In this document: piece by piece, positions 44,940 to 55,512 of the stretch
How the letters are laid out: each line of letters opens with the position of its first letter
Numbering within the stretch: position 1 is the first letter of the stretch
Assembly (NCBI RefSeq): GCF_932526225.1
Contig: NC_064042.1
Coordinates: 10,120,540 to 10,184,539, forward strand
DNA length: 64,000 bases
Reading direction: 5' to 3'
Source of the DNA: Nematostella vectensis
Lineage: Eukaryota > Cnidaria > Anthozoa > Actiniaria > Edwardsiidae
The notes under the pieces: generated by a model
What the model was told of the DNA's origin: nothing
The model's database searches: none
Seen by the model: only the letters and a program-made list of their open reading frames with translations
Position numbers and translations under genes: made by a program

Positions 44940-45410
44940 ATAGCTGTACAAGAATATTACCCATATGCATATCCACTTGATGACACAGACGTAAATAGAT
45001 TAGAACAAGTACAAAAGAACGCAGCCAGATTTGTAACAAACAACTATAGTTTCCAAGCTAGCTCCACAGAGCTTGTGAAACAACTAAAATGGGATACGCT
45101 TGAAACTAGAAGACTATTCCACCAGTCAGTTCTAATGTTTAAATTCTATAACAACCTTGTGGCCTGCCCTCTCCCTACTTCTGTTTCTCAACCTTCATAT
45201 AGAATCACTAGGAGGCATAACCATAGTTTTTTGCAACTACAGTCTAATATTCTATCCTATAATTATTCCTTTTTTCCAAGAGCTATAAGAATCTGGAACT
45301 TACTTCCAAGTAACGTTGTCAATCAAGTAACCCTAGAGGCATTTAAAACAGCCGCTCTGCCGGCCATCAGGCAGCTAAAGGTGCCTTCGCACCTACGCCG
45401 GCTTTAAAGC
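44940..45410 (+). mobile_element. Non-LTR retrotransposon 3' fragment inside the hAT-like element
   Basis: Encodes a LINE ORF2 C-terminal tail: DVNRLEQVQKNAARFVTNNY, LKWDTLETRR, and toward the end FFPRAIRIWNLLPSNVV. It is followed by repeated AAGTATTT units as a 3' tail (45,465-45,490). It is unlike the LINE at 32,850, so a different family. 5'-truncated and dead. Confidence 0.8.
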
Positions 45411-45512
45411 TGACCAACCCTCCCATTACTAGCGTAAGCTATATATACATGTGTATAGGGAGTATTTATTTAAGTATTTAAGTATTTAAGAATAATTAAA
45501 TAATCGAGAAAA

Positions 45513-45601
45513 ATGTCAGAAATGAGTGGGTTAGTCGAGGGGATCCAAACTAACGACCAGACACCAAAACAGATTGGTTTTCTGCGATCACTTCATCAAC
45601 G
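45513..45601 (+). CDS. Possible short first exon, function unknown
   Basis: ATG in an A-rich context starts MSEMSGLVEGIQTNDQTPKQ and continues for 29 codons to a good donor (CAACG before GTGAGT). I found no matching downstream exon. It may be part of a gene once carried by the surrounding element, or chance. No domain recognised. Confidence 0.25.
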
Positions 45602-47949
45602 GTGAGTTATTTTATCTCTTTTTTAAAGTTTAAATTTTTGTGTCTTTTCCGTATTTTCCTTTGTTCAGCAAACATGTTTTTCGGACTGAAATAGTAATTT
45701 TTGTAACTAAGCTTATATTTCACAAAATCTTAGTTGACTTTTCTTTCTCTTTTAGGATGCTGTTATACCTCCAATATTATAGACGAGGAGAAAAATGCGA
45801 ATATGTCCTATGAGACTATTGCCTTGTTTTAGAAAAACACAAATTGTTCACGAGTTGTACCCCAGACACATTGCAATAACTCAGACCTCTAAAAGCCTTT
45901 TTCAAGGTTTATTTCACCCATTGCTTACCTTTGATCAGATCATTAGCATTAGCATCTAAGAGGTGGCAAAAAATAAGCTATGTAATGCAAGGCAAATGTT
46001 TAATCTAAGAGCTTGAATCAATAAGTAATTTATTTTAAAATTGAGTTTCATAGCAATTAATATCCAGGAAAATAATCCCCAATTGATGGTATTTTGTTTG
46101 CTTCTGGTGGTAGAGGACTGTCAGTTACCATGATCACTATACCAATCCTGGTTAACACTAGTTAGTTTGTGATATAAAAAAAACACAACAAACTGTTCTG
46201 TATTTTTTTTTTATAAGTTCCGTAATCCTAAGGCACTCTTGGAATGTGCATTGGTGAATCCAAGGGATGAGGGGACATTCCCCCCTCCCACACCCCTTTC
46301 ATAACATCCTGATGTGTGGTATGCTTACAACACTGTTCCTTTGTTCTCTTTGTTTTTATCTGAGGAGATGGCTGGTGTAGAACAAATATTTTTGCCTGTT
46401 ATTGCTCTACTAAATACCATTTGTACCTCTTGAGGTCATTTGCACAAACTATTTGTGAATGACATCACAATATTTAGAAAAACAAATCAAAAAAGGAATG
46501 CACTTAATTTTCTGAAGAAACTGATTTTTATCATATCTACTTTTGTTTTGCACCTTTTGATCTGGTTTGCACAAACTATTTTGTAATTTAAAGTAGAAAA
46601 ACAAATGCACTGGGTAGGAAAATGTGATGTAGCTATCTCTGCTCCAATTAATGATTACTATGTGGTTATGATACATGCCCATAGACTCTAAGAGAAATGC
46701 TTATTAAGTAATGCATTTCCCTCACTTTACTAATAAAAGCCAACAGTGGTATTTGACACATATTTAAGTCCACAGAAGATAAATTGCAGTCCCAACCCCC
46801 CCCCCCCCCCAAAAAAAAAAAAAGAATAAAATAAATAACAAATTAGCTATGTGTGCTTTTGTGGACATCAACTTCAAAATCTCTATATTTAAGAAAAGCA
46901 TAGAACATTTGCTAATTGAGAAGAAAATGCTAAATAGAGTTGCTGTTTGTGATTTGTGGTAGCTAGTTCAATAAATATTTGACCACACTACACCAAGTTA
47001 ACTAATCATTGTTCTGGTTATGATTTTAAACTTCGAAATATAAGATTAACATCAATGATAACAAATTTGTTTACAATTTCCATTTTCCATTTATGATAGA
47101 TCAATGTTAAGGGATTTTTATTTTGATAAGAATAAATAGGTTTAAATTTACCCATTGTAATATATACAACTAGAGCGGGGCTGTTCTTATTTATGGAGTG
47201 TTTTTAACTAAATTGTTATTAAAGATGTTCTTAGTTTTGCTTTTACAAATTGCTATGATGATTCTTGAAATAATGTAAACAACAGCAAGTGTACTGTAAG
47301 CTTATATAAAAACATAAGTAAATAATACCAATGACGTATTAATAATAGTTACACAGATGAATCACAATGAAATTATATATCTAAATGTCAAAGTAAGCAA
47401 AAAGTCTACAAATGCATTACATCCATATTTATCAGAGGTAAGTAAATTACTTCAACTGCCAAAAACTATCCTGTTTACCCATTAATCCAGAAACTTGAAA
47501 ACAAAGTAAATGAAATTTTTACCAGCCATATGCATCTACTAAAGCCAAAAGAACAATATCTCAAGTAAGCCTTTATCTTCTGCGTGTCTCGGCGATAAAG
47601 AAGTCAAAACCTACATGCTTTTCCAAAGATGTTTACAAACGATCTCGATCGCCCAACAGGAATGTCCGGTAGCATGTAGTTTACAGGAAAACAAAGGAAA
47701 CGTATCTTGCAAATCCGAAACTTTGGTACATATGGGTGAGGAACATAAAATGCTTCTTTCCTTTATGCCTCTCTCATCACTTGGACCCATTTTCTACTGA
47801 TAATAGACGGGAAAAGATACACATCGCTACGGTTGGTGGTAGTGCGGCCGCCATATTGAATTTTTGTTAGACCTCCATCCCAGGAAACCCGGTCAAATTA
47901 GCTAATTTGCATACGATAAGGTCACGTCTTTGCAAACCAAGAATATAGG
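45602..47949. other. Interior of hAT-like element, no gene seen
   Basis: AT-rich, short ORFs only, with a C-run and A-run at 46,797-46,823. The words GCACAAACTATTT and TTTTGTTTTGCACC-like sequences recur near 46,441 and 46,567, a small internal duplication. Confidence 0.45.
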
Positions 47950-48320
47950 TGTCACGGCGTTTCCTAGGATCAGGATATTTTTAGACGCGCGGATGAGCCA
48001 ATCAGATTCAACCTTTGTGTTGACGTTTTGGCTGACCTCAACTGCACGCGCAGTCTCAGACAAAAAGCTATGATCTCTCTTCGGTACTTTGACTTTTTGT
48101 TGCTCTCTTTTTTAATATAAATCCAAACCTACCTATGACTTTGAATTCTAGCTTGCAATTCTTTTGGTAAAAAAACAAAAATAAAAATATATTCTTCCTA
48201 ACTGCAATTTGCGCGTGCAGCCTCACGTCACTCGCGCGCGCAACCAACGTCAACGTAGCTGATTGGCCCGTTCGTGCGCGCGCGTCTAAAAATAGCCTGA
48301 TCCTAGGAAACGCTGTGACA
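47950..48320. mobile_element. MITE with TGTCACGGCGTTTCCTAGGA ends nested in the hAT-like right arm
   Basis: The terminal inverted repeat of about 40 bases begins TGTCACGGCGTTTCCTAGGA and is mirrored at 48278-48320 with a few mismatches. It is absent from the corresponding place in the left arm of the host element (about 44,790), which dates it as a later insertion. The GC-rich interior includes GCGCGC runs. Confidence 0.75.
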
Positions 48321-48411
48321 TTTATATAATACAGATGATTGCCCCTACTTATGAGCCCCTGCTTACACCTATTTTCAAATGTAAATGTAAATCCCGGGTT
48401 TCCAAAAATTT

Positions 48412-48797
48412 TGTCATTCGACATCATTCGACAAGGCTAGTACTTCGTGGATGTAGTATTCTCTGTCATTCGACAAGGCTAGTACTTCGTGGATGTAGCA
48501 TTCTCTGCCATTCGACAAGGCTAGTACTTCGTGGATGTAGCATTCTCTGTCATTCGACATAATCATTCGACAAGGCTAGTACTTCGTGGTTGTAGCTTTC
48601 TCTGTCATTCGACATAGTCATTCGACAAGGCTAGTACTTCGTGGTTGTAGCATTCTCTGTCATTCAACATCGTCATTCGACAAGGCTAGTACTTCGTGGA
48701 TGTACTATTCTCTGTCATTCGACAAGGCTAGTACTTCGTGGATGTAGCATTCTCTGTCATTCGACAAGGCTAGTACTTCGTGGATGTAGCATTCTCG
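48412..48797. repeat. 42-bp tandem array
   Basis: About nine copies of a unit beginning CATTCGACAAGGCTAGTACT and continuing TCGTGGATGTAGCATTCTCTGT, some with an extra 12-18 base insertion CATTCGACAT. 42 is a multiple of three, so an open frame persists. No coding evidence otherwise. It sits 50 bases outside the hAT-like element. Confidence 0.9.
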
Positions 48798-49995
48798 TAG
48801 ATAAGCATTCTCTAATATTAGAGACAATCTCCCGCAATCGAGTTCCTAAAATCACACCACATGAAGAATATATTTTCTACATTTTAACCAGATTACGCTA
48901 TTTCTTAACTCGCATCACAACACCGCGATACGAGCACCCATGGTAATGGTTTAGTAGGTATGTCAAAAAGAAAGCGACAATAATCCCCAGCCTTTAATCC
49001 CTTAAACTCCTTTTCCCCTTATACTGTATACCTTCCAATCAAAAGTACAAACACGTCAAAGATCCAAACACCTGTCTAAAACAGACATTTTACTTAAAGC
49101 AAGCAAATCCGACTTGTTGGATCCTGTTTTCTTGTTTTCAGTTTTAAATATTGTCAATTTACTGCGATTTTCAAACTCTTTCCAATAATTTCCAACTGTT
49201 AAATTATTTAACGGACCATTAGAAAAGTGAGGTGGGAGAGGTTGGGTAAGGAATACTAAAAAATAAGTGCAAGAAAAAAATGCATACAACGATGAAAAAA
49301 TTTCATGCACGGCTTGGAGTAAAGAAAAAAAAAGATGCGGGCTGAAACCTCCCCCCCCACCCTCCCCCCCACCTTCCCTAATGGAATAAAATTTGGTGAT
49401 TTTTGATTGGTTTGCACCTTGCGGAGAGGTGGAATTATTGGAAACCATTTGAGTGCTGGCCAATGAAAACGCTTCAAAGATTTTGAATGACAGAAGCTAG
49501 AAGGCGATTTAGCCGTTGGAAATAATCGGCGAAAGTTTAAAGTAAATAATAAGGCTTTAACTACGGTGTCTATTTGGGGGCTGCGTTCACAATTTTATTT
49601 TTACAGACATACAATTTAAATTAAGAATGTTAAGTTCAAAAGAACTCCCTAAGGCTTAACATATATCTTTATTACTTAACCAGATTATGATTGTTAGGGA
49701 GATTATCGTAAAAAAAAATAGAATATCGCAAATACAAAAAGGCAAAATAAAAAAAACGCGAGAGAAAGGAACAAGAGGATAGTCTTATTATTTCCCCCTC
49801 CCCTCCCTCAAAAAAACATAAATGAAACAAAAGCACTTAGGTGTAGTTTTAGCTTTCAGATAGAAGCCCGTTTGAATCTTTTCAAAGCAATAGAAAATCC
49901 ACACACCTCCCATGTCTTATATAGTGGCACCTCCCCTTTAAGATCCCTTCAGTATTATGTCCCCTCCGCTAGATCCTCCCCTGACCCTTCCTGGT
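48798..49995. other. 3' flank of the P450 gene, no other gene
   Basis: Contains the dispersed repeat at about 49,390-49,520 related to 27,880-28,040. A minus-strand AATAAA at 49668-49673 is a candidate P450 polyadenylation signal. C-rich runs lie near 49,350. Confidence 0.45.
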
Positions 49996-51053
49996 CTATC
50001 CTTTGCGTATCTTGAGCAGAATCTGCTTGGGGCGTAACAGAGCCACGGCCTCGCCTTCCCAGTCTCGCGTGTCCGAAGCTCTCTCAAACGCAAACTTCTC
50101 CAGGACCGCCATCAGGCATATCTTAATCTCCAGCATTGCGAACCTCATTCCGATGCACTGCCGAGGGCCCATCCCGAACGGCATGTACGAGTACGGGTGG
50201 CGCTTCTCTTTGGCTTCGGGCGAGAAGTGCTCGGGGTCAAACTCCTCGGGTTTCTCCCATGCTTCAGGGTCACGGTGGAGGGTGTATGTCGGGATATTCA
50301 CGTCGACGCCCTTAGGGAAGTGAACCCCATTGATAGTGCACTCCTCTTCGCATTTGCGAAGGAGGATGAACGCCGGTGCGCACAGACGCAGAACTTCGCT
50401 CAGAACCCGATCTAGGTACTCGGTATGCTGCGCTAGATCGTATAAGGTCTTGTCCCCCCGGTTCTTGCGCGCTTCGTCAAGCTCTTGTATAAGTTTCCCC
50501 TGAACGTCAGTGTGGGTCGCCAAGAAGTAGGCGGTGTTAGAGAGGGTGGAGCCGGTAGTCTCGAAGCCCGCTATGAGGAAGGCTACGGATTGCGCGGCTA
50601 ACTCGTCGTCGTTCAACTTTGCCACGCCTTCTATTGTCTGTTCCTGAGCGTCAAGCATGAGTTGGACAAAGTCTTGTCGGCCGCGCCGCGCTCCTTCGGC
50701 AATACGGTTCCGCACCATCCCATCGGCGATCTTGAGAAAGTAGTAGCCGTTGTTTAGAGGCGACATGAATCTGCAATTATAAAAATATAAGGTGTTGCTT
50801 AAAGTCATTGAAGGTGACGGAAAAGGGAGATTATTGTTCTCTAGGAATCCAGCATAAAATATCACATTGTAGCACACATTATTGTAGCTATAAATATGCA
50901 ATGTTTGCATGATAGTGATGGGGACGACAGTGATGAAATGGTGATAATGATGATATTTATAATGATGACGATTATGGTGATAATGGTAAAAAAGATGATA
51001 ATAATGATAGTTTTCGTGATAATGGTGATGGTATAGGAGATGATGACGACGAA

Positions 51054-51105
<52 letters not shown>

Positions 51106-53061
51106 GTGTTGGTGCTGGTGCTGGTGCTGGTGATGGTGATGGTGATGGTGATGGTGATGGTGATGGTGATGGTGATGGTGATGGTGATGGTGATGGTGAT
51201 GGTGATGGTGATGGTGATGGTGATGGTGATGGTGATGGTGATGGTGATGGTGATGGTGATGGTGATGGTGATGGTGATGGTGATGGTGATGGTGATGGTG
51301 ATGGTGATGGTGATGGTGATGGTGATGGTGATGGTGATGGTGATGGTAATATGGATTACCTGCCAAAGAAATCTGAGAAAGGAACCATAGTGAAGAATCT
51401 CCGCCACAGGGGAACCGCCGCCACGTTCCTGGCTTTTGCGACAAATTCCTCGTCTGGTGCCGTCTGGACGTTGGTTTCGTATCCGAACGCAGCACTCATA
51501 ATGACCTCTAATGCGAACAGACTGAACATCCGGATGCAGTCCACGCTTTCACCTGGGTAAAAAAACAAAATGAGCACTTATACTTTGAACACCCAAGTCA
51601 CCGCACTTTTGCGTCATTACTAAAACATTTTTGTTGTTGTGTCAAAAAATAAATAGATCACATTTTTATGACTGTCTTTTAATAATCCACGACTCTGCCT
51701 TAGCCTGCGAAACAGACTCTCGAAAAGCTCCCTGGAAAAGCTTCCGGAAAAGCCATCCTATCGAACGTAGGACTCGGCCAAAAATAGGAAAAAATTGGCT
51801 CCGAAATCTACTCGAGCAGATTACACGCCGGCCTTGCTAGCTCTACTTCTGTCTCCGTTTTCAACTAATCTAAGATCGGCTAACTAAGCTCTTCTTTTTC
51901 GTCTTTCACGCAACTTACGTTTTTGTTCTTGACACGCTGTCACGTAACTCGTTCAGGCCCGTACCCAGGATTTTTCTCGGGGGGGTGCGAAATCCGATAA
52001 AGTGGACCTAATTTTTCTGGAGTGGGGGGGGGGAGTTCTCTGATAAAAATCTGACCATCTCCGAAAAACAAAAAAAAGTTTTTTTTGCCTTTGCAGTATC
52101 TCCACGGGACGTTTATTGCCGGATTTGGCTACATACTATAAATAGTACGTTTATTGATTACCGAAAGTAGACCTTCGGCCGTTGTGTGTGTGTGGGTGGG
52201 GGGGGGGTGCGTTCGCACCCCCTGCACCCCCCCTCCCCCCCTGGGTACGGGCCTGTCGTGTAACATTAGAGTACACACGCAGAACTGGGCGCAGTCAATT
52301 GCAGAAAGCTCGGAATATAACATAACTTCTCTCCATTTTAGAAGTTAAAGACCGTTACCGCAGCAATACCAAATATCTATTCAATATGTTTTGAAAATTA
52401 CCGCAAAATGTGCAGCTTATCAAAGATATTCCTTGCCATTTTTAATTTTAATTTTAACATTTTAAGCATTTTGATAATCTTTATAGTTAAGGCAACAGCA
52501 TATGATGTCTTCAATAGCCACAGTAAAAAACGCACAACGAAATATTTCCGTTATACTCAAACATCAACATGATAAATCACCTGTAGCTGCGAATCCCTCC
52601 ATTTTGCTGACCAATATGTCGGTAGCAGTGTTGAAAATCGGCACGAGCTGCTTGAGTTTCCCGGATGTGAAAGTTGGAGTTAAAACGGAGCGTACTCGCT
52701 TCCACCTCTCGCCAGCCAGAAACGGCAAAGCATCGCTGAACGGTGGGCCGAAATTAAAGAATGTAGGCCTATCGGGAAACTTGTAAAACTCCTTGACCAT
52801 GATTTGCTTGGCAATCTCAGGATCATTGACTACAATAATCGGCGACCTGCCAATAAACATCTTATGGACGCGACCATACGTCCGAAAGTAATGCATGATC
52901 ATTTTATGCATACCGCCATGTTTGTTGACATCTAGTAAGTTGCCGATGTACGGCAACGGTTTAGGGCCATTCAGAGGCTCATTAGCGATGAGAAAATATC
53001 TTTTTACTCCGTTCCAATACACTAAACCTAGCAGTACAACGGCAAGAAGAAGCCAGTACAT
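49996..53061 (-). CDS. Cytochrome P450, CYP3-clan-like (3 exons, 482 aa)
   Basis: Exons 52581-53061, 51360-51552 and 49996-50770. Junction phases 1 and 2 match and the frame is intact for 482 residues. Visible parts: N-terminal membrane anchor [16 protein letters not shown], then a Pro-rich hinge ([10 protein letters not shown]); I-helix oxygen-activation motif AGFETT at about 292-297; K-helix ExxR as EVLR (350-353); the PERF region as PEEFDPEHF; and the heme loop [10 protein letters not shown] with the axial Cys at 430. All catalytic motifs are present, so it should be an active ER-anchored monooxygenase. AGFETT and [13 protein letters not shown] are closest in style to CYP3A/CYP6/thromboxane-synthase-like members. 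The substrate is unknown; xenobiotic or lipid oxidation is likely. Intron 2 begins almost inside a 300-base hexanucleotide repeat. Confidence 0.95.
51047..51347. repeat. (GATGGT)n hexanucleotide tract in P450 intron 2
   Basis: About sixteen GAT units, then GGTGCT units, then roughly forty GATGGT repeats, ending 12 bases from the 5' splice site of exon 2 (donor at 51359 on the minus strand). It produces a spurious poly-His frame joined to the third P450 exon. Confidence 0.95.
51553..52580. other. P450 intron 1
   Basis: About 1 kb intron with no coding sequence. It holds a MITE (listed separately) at 51,954-52,256. Confidence 0.7.
51954..52256. mobile_element. MITE, CAGGYCCGTACCCAGG family, copy 2
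   Basis: Inverse-orientation relative of the element at 9,985-10,295, with ends CAGGCCCGTACCCAGG and CCTGGGTACGGGCCTG. Flanks TCGTT and TCGTG resemble a 5-bp target duplication with one change. The shared interior includes a stretch beginning AGTATCTCCACGGGA. Confidence 0.8.
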
Positions 53062-53260
53062 CTTGTAGCTCTATCTTACCCGGTTTGTGTACTGCAATTG
53101 AGGGATGCTTACTGTATCGTGACCTTAATGATAAAACAAATAATGTCACGCTCGATAAAGATGGTGACGTGGAAAGCAATACGTGGCTATGGCGGCTTTT
53201 GGACAAAAGAGAGTATGACCAAGAGAGCATAAGATATCTTGACCCATTAGTGACGGTGTG

Positions 53261-53530
53261 TGGAGAGGTTCTCTCTTCCATAAGCCCGTGTAACAATAGT
53301 TAATGTGTATAGTATGTAATAAAGTCAACACAAAAGAGACCATTACAAGGCTTTAGTACTTTTAAGTAAAATTCTGCTAGAATACGCTTCAAAGTGGAGA
53401 GGTTTTCTCTTCCATAAGCCCGTGTAACAATAGTTAATGTGTATAGTATGTAATAAAGTCAACACAAAAGAGACCATTACAAGGCATTAGTACTTTTAAG
53501 TAAAATTCTGCTAGAATACGCTTCAAAGTG
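53261..53530. repeat. 134-bp tandem duplication upstream of the P450 gene
   Basis: Two almost identical copies starting at 53261 and 53395 (each TGGAGAGGTT, then CTCTTCCATAAGCCCG). It starts 200 bases upstream of the P450 start codon, so it may overlap the promoter. Confidence 0.85.
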
Positions 53531-54880
53531 TATTTTATCCGCTGTGCACTGCTTTTCCCTCCCCCTCCATCACCCCAGGCAACAGGTTGGTAAAAGTTTT
53601 TTTTCTCTTTTCCCTTTTGCACCACCTTGGACTATTTTGGTATCAAGCTGTGTTCTTTTCTGAGATATGACACGCATGGCACTTGAGCGTACAGGGTGTG
53701 TGGTAAAGGTTTTTTTTCGTGAAATGAGGTTATGGCTATTTTTCACTGTAAAAACACGTCAAATCGTCCATTTCGACGTCCGTGATCTAACTCTTCCCTC
53801 TTCCCCGTCTCCGTGAATGGAGATTGAGCTCAAGTTTTTGAGTGTGTTGAACGAAGAATCATGTGACCTTTCCAAAATAAATCGATATGTATTGTCGTAT
53901 GCAGGGGGGGGGGGGGGGGGGGGACGTTCCCTCAGTGCCCCAACTCCTGCTACGGCCTGCTAGAATGTTTCTATAGGTAGATTTGTAGATTTGTATATTT
54001 TCGTTCCTTGTAAGACACTTTCATCGATGCCACGATGTGAGCAGGCGCCGCCATATCAATCATATCCCCCACGGATAGTGTCCTTCGTATGTATTGCCTT
54101 ATATGGGCATTCATGCCCATATTTAGAAGAGCTAAAGTTTCCCCGTTCCCTGATCTACAGAAAACATGGTGAAAAATGCTGATCAATTTGCCTGTCAATT
54201 TGACACTCGAGGCAAAAGTTTGTCTAGAAAAACTTGATCGCTTGGTCAAATCCTTTTCTTACTATTCTTGAAAAGTCCATAGACCCAGGCCTCCAAGAGA
54301 TTGACCGACCGTGTTAGAAGGTCACCCAAATATTGATATGGCTGGGAAATCTTTGTAAGATCGATATGGAATGGAACATCGATCAATTATTTTGAGAATT
54401 ACCAAACTCTGCGGTATCCGTTGCTAACTTAGCTCCAGCAAAAAGGCCTACTGCTCTGTACCTTATAAACCTTATGATGAATGGAACCTTTTTCACTGTC
54501 AAACACATGGGGTGCAAAACTTTGAATTATTGAAAAATTGCCAGTTTGAGATTCGATCTACTGCTACAATTCGTAGATGTGGTTCCGGTTTCCCCACCAC
54601 CAAGGTGGTGGCCAGGGATGAAATGGTGTCCAGGCGCTCACCCCTAACTACGCGTCTTCTTTAAAAAATATATTACAGATTCCCGTCTTTGAAAGATCGT
54701 CCGATAACTAATTCAATAGGGCGACGGGCGATTCACGATGCCAGCAAAAGGATGTCGCCTCAAGCACACTCGGTTGAGCGCGCACGCATTTCTTGACGAC
54801 GTATTGAGGACTGGACCCTATCCATGATTCATTGCGCCAAGGCATATCATCAAGCGCCGCACGTCACGATCATAGAGCGA
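53531..54880. other. Intergenic between P450 and gene C, no gene seen
   Basis: Divergent intergenic region. It contains a G homopolymer of about 18 at 53,906-53,923 and no supported coding sequence. A segment near 53,610-53,720 (with CTGTGTTCTTTTCTG and ATATGACACGC) recurs near 63,060-63,090. Confidence 0.5.
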
Positions 54881-54884
54881 GATA

Positions 54885-55240
54885 TATTATACTATATTAT
54901 ATTATATTATATTATATTATATTATATTATATTATATTATATTATATTATATTATATTATATTATATTATATTATATTATATTATATTATATTATATTAT
55001 ATTATATTATATTATATTATATTATATTATATTATATTATATTATATTATATTATATTATATTATATTATATTATATTATATTATATTATATTATATTAT
55101 ATTATATTATATTATATTATATTATATTATATTATATTATATTATATTATATTATATTATATTATATTATATTATATTATATTATATTATATTATATTAT
55201 ATTATATTATATTATATTATATTATATTATATTATATATT
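54885..55240. repeat. (ATATT)n pentanucleotide microsatellite
   Basis: About seventy nearly perfect copies, 270 bases upstream of the gene C start codon. Open frames through it (YYIIL repeats) are artefacts. Confidence 0.97.
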
Positions 55241-55385
55241 ATTTTTAGGGCTCAAGATATATCCTTGTTTGTTTTGGCAAGGATTTTCAGCCCTCCCACT
55301 CTAAAATGGTCTCCGCGGTCCCTGGCTAATGGCTCGGGCGAAGCGTCGTGTTGAAGACGGCATATTTATGCTTTCTCACTTTCCT

Positions 55386-55512
55386 TATATGGTGCGCGCG
55401 TGGTCAGAGCCCTTGCGCGCGTGCGTGACGTCATGGCCGCTGGTGACGTGATAATGCAAATTAGAATAGAAATCAAAGAGACCCAAGCTAGCTTGCAAGC
55501 TACAGATCTGCG
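55386..55512 (+). promoter_or_regulatory. Candidate promoter region of gene C
   Basis: GC-richer than its surroundings, with TGACGTCA (55426-55433), a second GTGACGTG (55443-55450) and the octamer ATGCAAAT (55454-55461) within 100 bases of the start codon. Motif-based only. Confidence 0.4.

Larger units (their letters stand above)
44736..48361. mobile_element. ~3.6 kb hAT-like non-autonomous element with nested insertions
   Basis: Starts CAGGGGCTCATAAGTAGGGG and ends with the inverse complement at 48361. CTTACAC is repeated directly outside both ends (44729-44735 and 48362-48368). With the ambiguous boundary base this is a 7-8 bp target duplication, and the CAGGGG terminus fits hAT elements. 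Similarity between the ends extends about 130 bases inward (shared ATTCTTGGTTTGCA, GGAGGTCTAA, GGCGGCC). The right arm is interrupted by a MITE. No transposase domain recognised. Confidence 0.72.

Noticed and set aside
48335-48946. ORFs with HSTRLVLRGCSILC repeats
   Set aside because: Frame of a 42-bp satellite (a multiple of three) with no start context or unique sequence.
50771-51495. Long frame joining a poly-His tract to the P450 C-terminus
   Set aside because: The His run is the intronic GATGGT/GAT microsatellite read on the minus strand. A proper acceptor at 50770 and phase match to exon 2 explain the P450 without it.
54824-55354. Open frames of YYIIL repeats
   Set aside because: A pure pentanucleotide satellite is open in several frames and has no non-repeat coding sequence or splice context.
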